From: Paenibacillaceae bacterium
GTDB taxonomy: Bacteria > Bacillota > Bacilli > Paenibacillales > Paenibacillaceae
NCBI GenBank assembly: GCA_900766135.1
Contig: CAAFUF010000057.1
Coordinates: 1-64,000, forward strand
Direction of reading: 5' to 3'
DNA length: 64,000 bases
The notes under the pieces were generated by a model. It was given only the letters and a program-made list of their open reading frames with translations. It was not told the origin of the DNA and ran no database searches. The position numbers were made by a program, and so were the translations under genes. Shown piece by piece: positions 61,568 through 64,000 of this stretch (positions are counted from its first letter, which is position 1; each line of letters starts with the position of its first letter).

Positions 61568-62566
61568 TTAATTCAAAATATCTTGTTTCGTAAAGACAAG
61601 GAATGAAACAACCAGCGAGCAGACGCCCCAAACCGCTAGAACAAGCAGCGAAAATCCCAGCGTCATCCCCTCGATCGGCGCCGGCGTCCCGGCCAAATAA
61701 TTCGTTAAGCCCAGATTCACCATAAACAAGTACTTGGCGCTCGCCCAGGAGGAAGCCATATTCGTCAAAATATTGCCGGCGATCAGCGTCGCCATCATGA
61801 TCACGATGCTCGCCGACGTGCTGCGCACGAGCACCGACACCATGAAGGCGAGAGCGGCGACAACAATACTCACAAACCAGATCAGTCCGGCCTGCATGAA
61901 GATATATTGCCATTGCGGCACCGCGTGCACGCCCGAGATGTCCACCTCGGCCCCGCGCAGCTGAAACCCGGTAAATACCGGCAAATTCCATCCGCGGTAA
62001 CCGAAAAACAACCCCGAGATCAAATAGCAAATTAAACAAGTTGATACAATGATCAAGGACACGAACATCATTAGGGTCAACAGCTTGCTCAGCAGGACTT
62101 TCCACCGTCGTACCGGCCGAGTCAGCAGCATTTTGACCGTTCCGCCCGTCCGCTCCGAAGACACGATATCCGAACCCACGCCCATAATTAACAAGGGAAT
62201 GAACAGCGTGGCCGCATTATCCAAGAACTCCCGGGTAAACGATACGCCGCCCGGTTCCCTGGGGTTCACGTCGTGTTCCAAATAATATTTCATCTGTTGA
62301 ATATAAATTTGGCGGTATTTCTTCCATTCCTCCGGCACCCGGTCGCTGCCCAGCGAATTCTGGTTGTCGGTGATCGCTTGCTGGACCTCCCGGCGCCAGT
62401 CCGTCCCGAACTTCTCTCGTTTGTCCTCGGCCTGCCGCAGCTGCGCATAGGCAAACATCGGGACCAGCACGATCAGAACAAGCAAGATGACGTAAAAGCG
62501 TTTCTTTTTGATCATCTTGATCGTTTCATTTTTTACTAAAGGAAGAATGTTATTCAATGCTTTCAC
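61568..62566 (-). CDS. ABC-2 type transporter permease
   Basis: A 332-residue membrane protein: one N-terminal segment (VILLVLIVLVPMFAYA), an extracytoplasmic loop of about 80 residues, then five to six segments (LFIPLLIMGVGSDIVSSERTGGTVKMLLTRPV is the ABC-2 signature region). It pairs with the ATPase encoded just upstream, with which it overlaps. GTG 62566 lacks a spaced ribosome binding site; TTG 62557 has GGAAGG at good distance and may be the true start. Confidence 0.88.
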   Translation of the reverse strand: MKALNNILPLVKNETIKMIKKKRFYVILLVLIVLVPMFAYAQLRQAEDKREKFGTDWRREVQQAITDNQNSLGSDRVPEEWKKYRQIYIQQMKYYLEHDVNPREPGGVSFTREFLDNAATLFIPLLIMGVGSDIVSSERTGGTVKMLLTRPVRRWKVLLSKLLTLMMFVSLIIVSTCLICYLISGLFFGYRGWNLPVFTGFQLRGAEVDISGVHAVPQWQYIFMQAGLIWFVSIVVAALAFMVSVLVRSTSASIVIMMATLIAGNILTNMASSWASAKYLFMVNLGLTNYLAGTPAPIEGMTLGFSLLVLAVWGVCSLVVSFLVFTKQDILN

Positions 62567-63536
62567 CTTCCGTCATCTCCAGGAACAGCTGCTCGAGCGT
62601 CGGATTGACCTTCTGCACGGCCTCTACCTGAACCCCCTCCTGCACCAGCCGCTGTACGAGGCCAGGGATCAGTTCCGGCTGCATTTGGGTCACGATCGCC
62701 TGGCCCCGGATGCCCGCCATGATCGTATCGTCCAGTACGTTTCCGGCTTCATTCAGCACGCTGACCCCATCCGCTGAACGCAGCAGACGCTCTCCGGGTT
62801 CCCGGGGCTCCAGTTCCCATACCACATAACTCCTATTCGCTTGAATCAGCTCGTCGACTTTGCCGACGGCCAACACGCGCCCGCGCCCGATAATCGCCAC
62901 CCGGTCGCACAGCAGTTGAATTTCGCTGAGCAGGTGGCTCGATACAAACACGGCCATGCCATCTTCCGCCAGCCGACGGATGAAACCGCGCATCTCTTTG
63001 ATCCCTTTGGGATCGAGGCCGTTCGTCGGTTCGTCCAGAATCAGAAGCTTCGGCCGGCCTAGCAGCGCTTGGGCAATTCCCAGCCGCTGCCGCATGCCCA
63101 GCGAATAAGTTTTGACTTTGTCGTCGATCCGGCCCGTCAGACCGACCAAGCGAACGACTTCCTCGATTCGTTTCGCCTCGATGCCCGGGATCATGCGGGC
63201 GAAATGCTCGAGGTTTTCCCGTCCGGTCAAATAACCGTAAACTTCGGGATTTTCGACGATCGACCCGACGCAGCGAAGCGCCGATTCGGGTTCTCGCTGC
63301 ACGTCGTATCCGCAAATGTGCACTTGACCTTCCGTCGGCCGAATCAAATCGACGAGCATGCGGATCGTGGTCGTTTTGCCAGCCCCATTGGGACCGAGAA
63401 ACCCGAAGATCTCCCCGGCGTACACCTCGAAATTCACTTCGTGTACGATCCACTTACGGCCGATTTTCTTCTTGAGCCTCTTCACCATTAAAACAGGTTG
63501 GCGCTGCTCGGCTTGGATCGGCTCTCGTATTCCCAT
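62550..63536 (-). CDS. ABC transporter ATP-binding protein (exporter type)
   Basis: A 328-residue ATPase: Walker A GPNGAGKTTTIRML, signature YSLGMRQRLGIAQALLG, Walker B LLILDEPTNGLD and switch H (SSHLLSE). An extra C-terminal region of about 90 residues with a mixed alpha/beta fold is typical of CcmA/BcrA-like exporters. It works with the ABC-2 permease. Relatives mediate peptide antibiotic resistance or unknown export. Confidence 0.9.
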   Translation of the reverse strand: MGIREPIQAEQRQPVLMVKRLKKKIGRKWIVHEVNFEVYAGEIFGFLGPNGAGKTTTIRMLVDLIRPTEGQVHICGYDVQREPESALRCVGSIVENPEVYGYLTGRENLEHFARMIPGIEAKRIEEVVRLVGLTGRIDDKVKTYSLGMRQRLGIAQALLGRPKLLILDEPTNGLDPKGIKEMRGFIRRLAEDGMAVFVSSHLLSEIQLLCDRVAIIGRGRVLAVGKVDELIQANRSYVVWELEPREPGERLLRSADGVSVLNEAGNVLDDTIMAGIRGQAIVTQMQPELIPGLVQRLVQEGVQVEAVQKVNPTLEQLFLEMTEGESIE

Positions 63537-63580
63537 CGCCGTCTCACTCCTTCCTTAGTTCCTTCGGCAATAGACCGGAT

Positions 63581-64000
63581 TTAGCGCGCGATGCCCTGTG
63601 CCATCCGTTCGGCAATCGCCTGATAGCCGTCATTGTTCGGGTGAAAATGGTCGCTCGACAAATAACGGGACGAGTTATTCGTGAACAAGTCATAGGTTGG
63701 AACCACCAACGTCCCCTCATATTTCCCGAGTGCTTTCATCGCCATCGCGTTCCAACGCGCCACTGCGCCATTGCCGATGTCCCGCATCCCTTCCAGGTCG
63801 CTGAACGGATTATATAAACCAACGTAGACAAGCAGTGCCTGCACGTTAATTTTCTTGATTTGGGCAACGACCTGCTCGAAACTCGCCGAGCTTTTGTCGA
63901 TCGCCGCGTCGATTTCCGCTTGGGTCGGCACCTGTTCTCCCGAGGTCAACGCTTCCGTGCCGTTAAACAAATCATTGCCTCCAATGGATAACAGAATAAT
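63581..64000 (-). CDS. SGNH/GDSL hydrolase, partial (N-terminus outside window)
   Basis: The last 139 residues of an SGNH-hydrolase. Block III is visible at the window edge (SIGGNDLFNG), and block V with the catalytic Asp-His pair is SSDHFHPNNDGYQAIAERM. The frame stays open to base 64000, so the catalytic serine block I lies beyond the window. Likely a lipase/esterase-type or acyl-modifying enzyme; whether it is exported cannot be judged. Confidence 0.88.
   Translation of the reverse strand: MILLSIGGNDLFNGTEALTSGEQVPTQAEIDAAIDKSSASFEQVVAQIKKINVQALLVYVGLYNPFSDLEGMRDIGNGAVARWNAMAMKALGKYEGTLVVPTYDLFTNNSSRYLSSDHFHPNNDGYQAIAERMAQGIAR

Noticed and set aside
1..64000. tRNA, rRNA, CRISPR arrays, insertion sequences, T-box or known riboswitches
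   Set aside because: I saw no cloverleaf, repeat-spacer array, transposase reading frame or recognisable aptamer; a dedicated covariance-model search was not possible here.

Overview
The window looks like a chromosomal segment of an endospore-forming, moderately GC-rich Firmicute of the Paenibacillaceae (Paenibacillus/Cohnella-like). Two complete GerA-type germinant receptor operons, a SigI/RsgI pair, a CwlD-type amidase, sugar ABC importers without their own ATPase, Gram-positive lipoproteins and strong AGGAGG ribosome binding sites point there. The genus cannot be fixed from the sequence alone. I see no rRNA, tRNA, CRISPR array, transposase or prophage. The genes read as ordinary chromosome rather than a mobile island.

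Layout. 1-10.2 kb: small units for general metabolism and stress, namely an SDR oxidoreductase with a divergent LysR regulator, an orphan ADP-ribosyltransferase-like protein, an HD phosphohydrolase, two convergent YbaK-type deacylases, an Lrp/LysE pair, a zinc phospholipase C-like protein, a UMF1-type MFS transporter and an AlkC-like DNA glycosylase. 10.6-14.2 kb: a GntR/FadR regulator divergent from a GlcD-GlcF type 2-hydroxyacid (glycolate or D-lactate) dehydrogenase. 14.5-23.3 kb: a seven-gene cell-wall sugar salvage operon (MurQ etherase, ABC binding protein, two permeases, AnmK, a NamZ without signal peptide, a BadF-family sugar kinase) preceded by its MurR/RpiR regulator. 23.7-25.8 kb: a VOC protein, and a double nitroreductase with a MarR regulator and matching palindromes. 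25.8-34.4 kb: a two-component system with a beta-propeller lipoprotein, then a second sugar-type ABC importer followed by an HlyD-like adaptor and an N-acetylmuramoyl-alanine amidase. 34.6-40 kb: two HD-GYP proteins, SigI-RsgI and an L,D-transpeptidase. 40.1-48.5 kb: two divergent germinant receptor operons, each with an extra tiny membrane protein gene. 48.5-64 kb: ABC transporters, a two-domain GNAT, an rRNA-methyltransferase-like gene with an RluA pseudouridine synthase, MarR, IlvE with a divergent LysR, topoisomerase IV (parC/parE), an ABC-2 exporter and a truncated SGNH hydrolase at the window end.

How the genes fit together. The most coherent system is salvage of the organism's own or foreign peptidoglycan sugars. 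An ABC importer brings in a MurNAc-containing compound, NamZ and AnmK (and perhaps the BadF-family kinase) convert it to MurNAc or MurNAc-6-phosphate in the cytosol, and MurQ splits that into GlcNAc-6-phosphate and D-lactate. The neighbouring GlcD-GlcF enzyme is a natural candidate to oxidise the D-lactate. The second notable point is a shared promoter signature (CCCCC, 20 bases, CGTA) upstream of sigI-rsgI and of the adjacent HD-GYP gene, which suggests that a c-di-GMP-type phosphodiesterase belongs to the SigI regulon.
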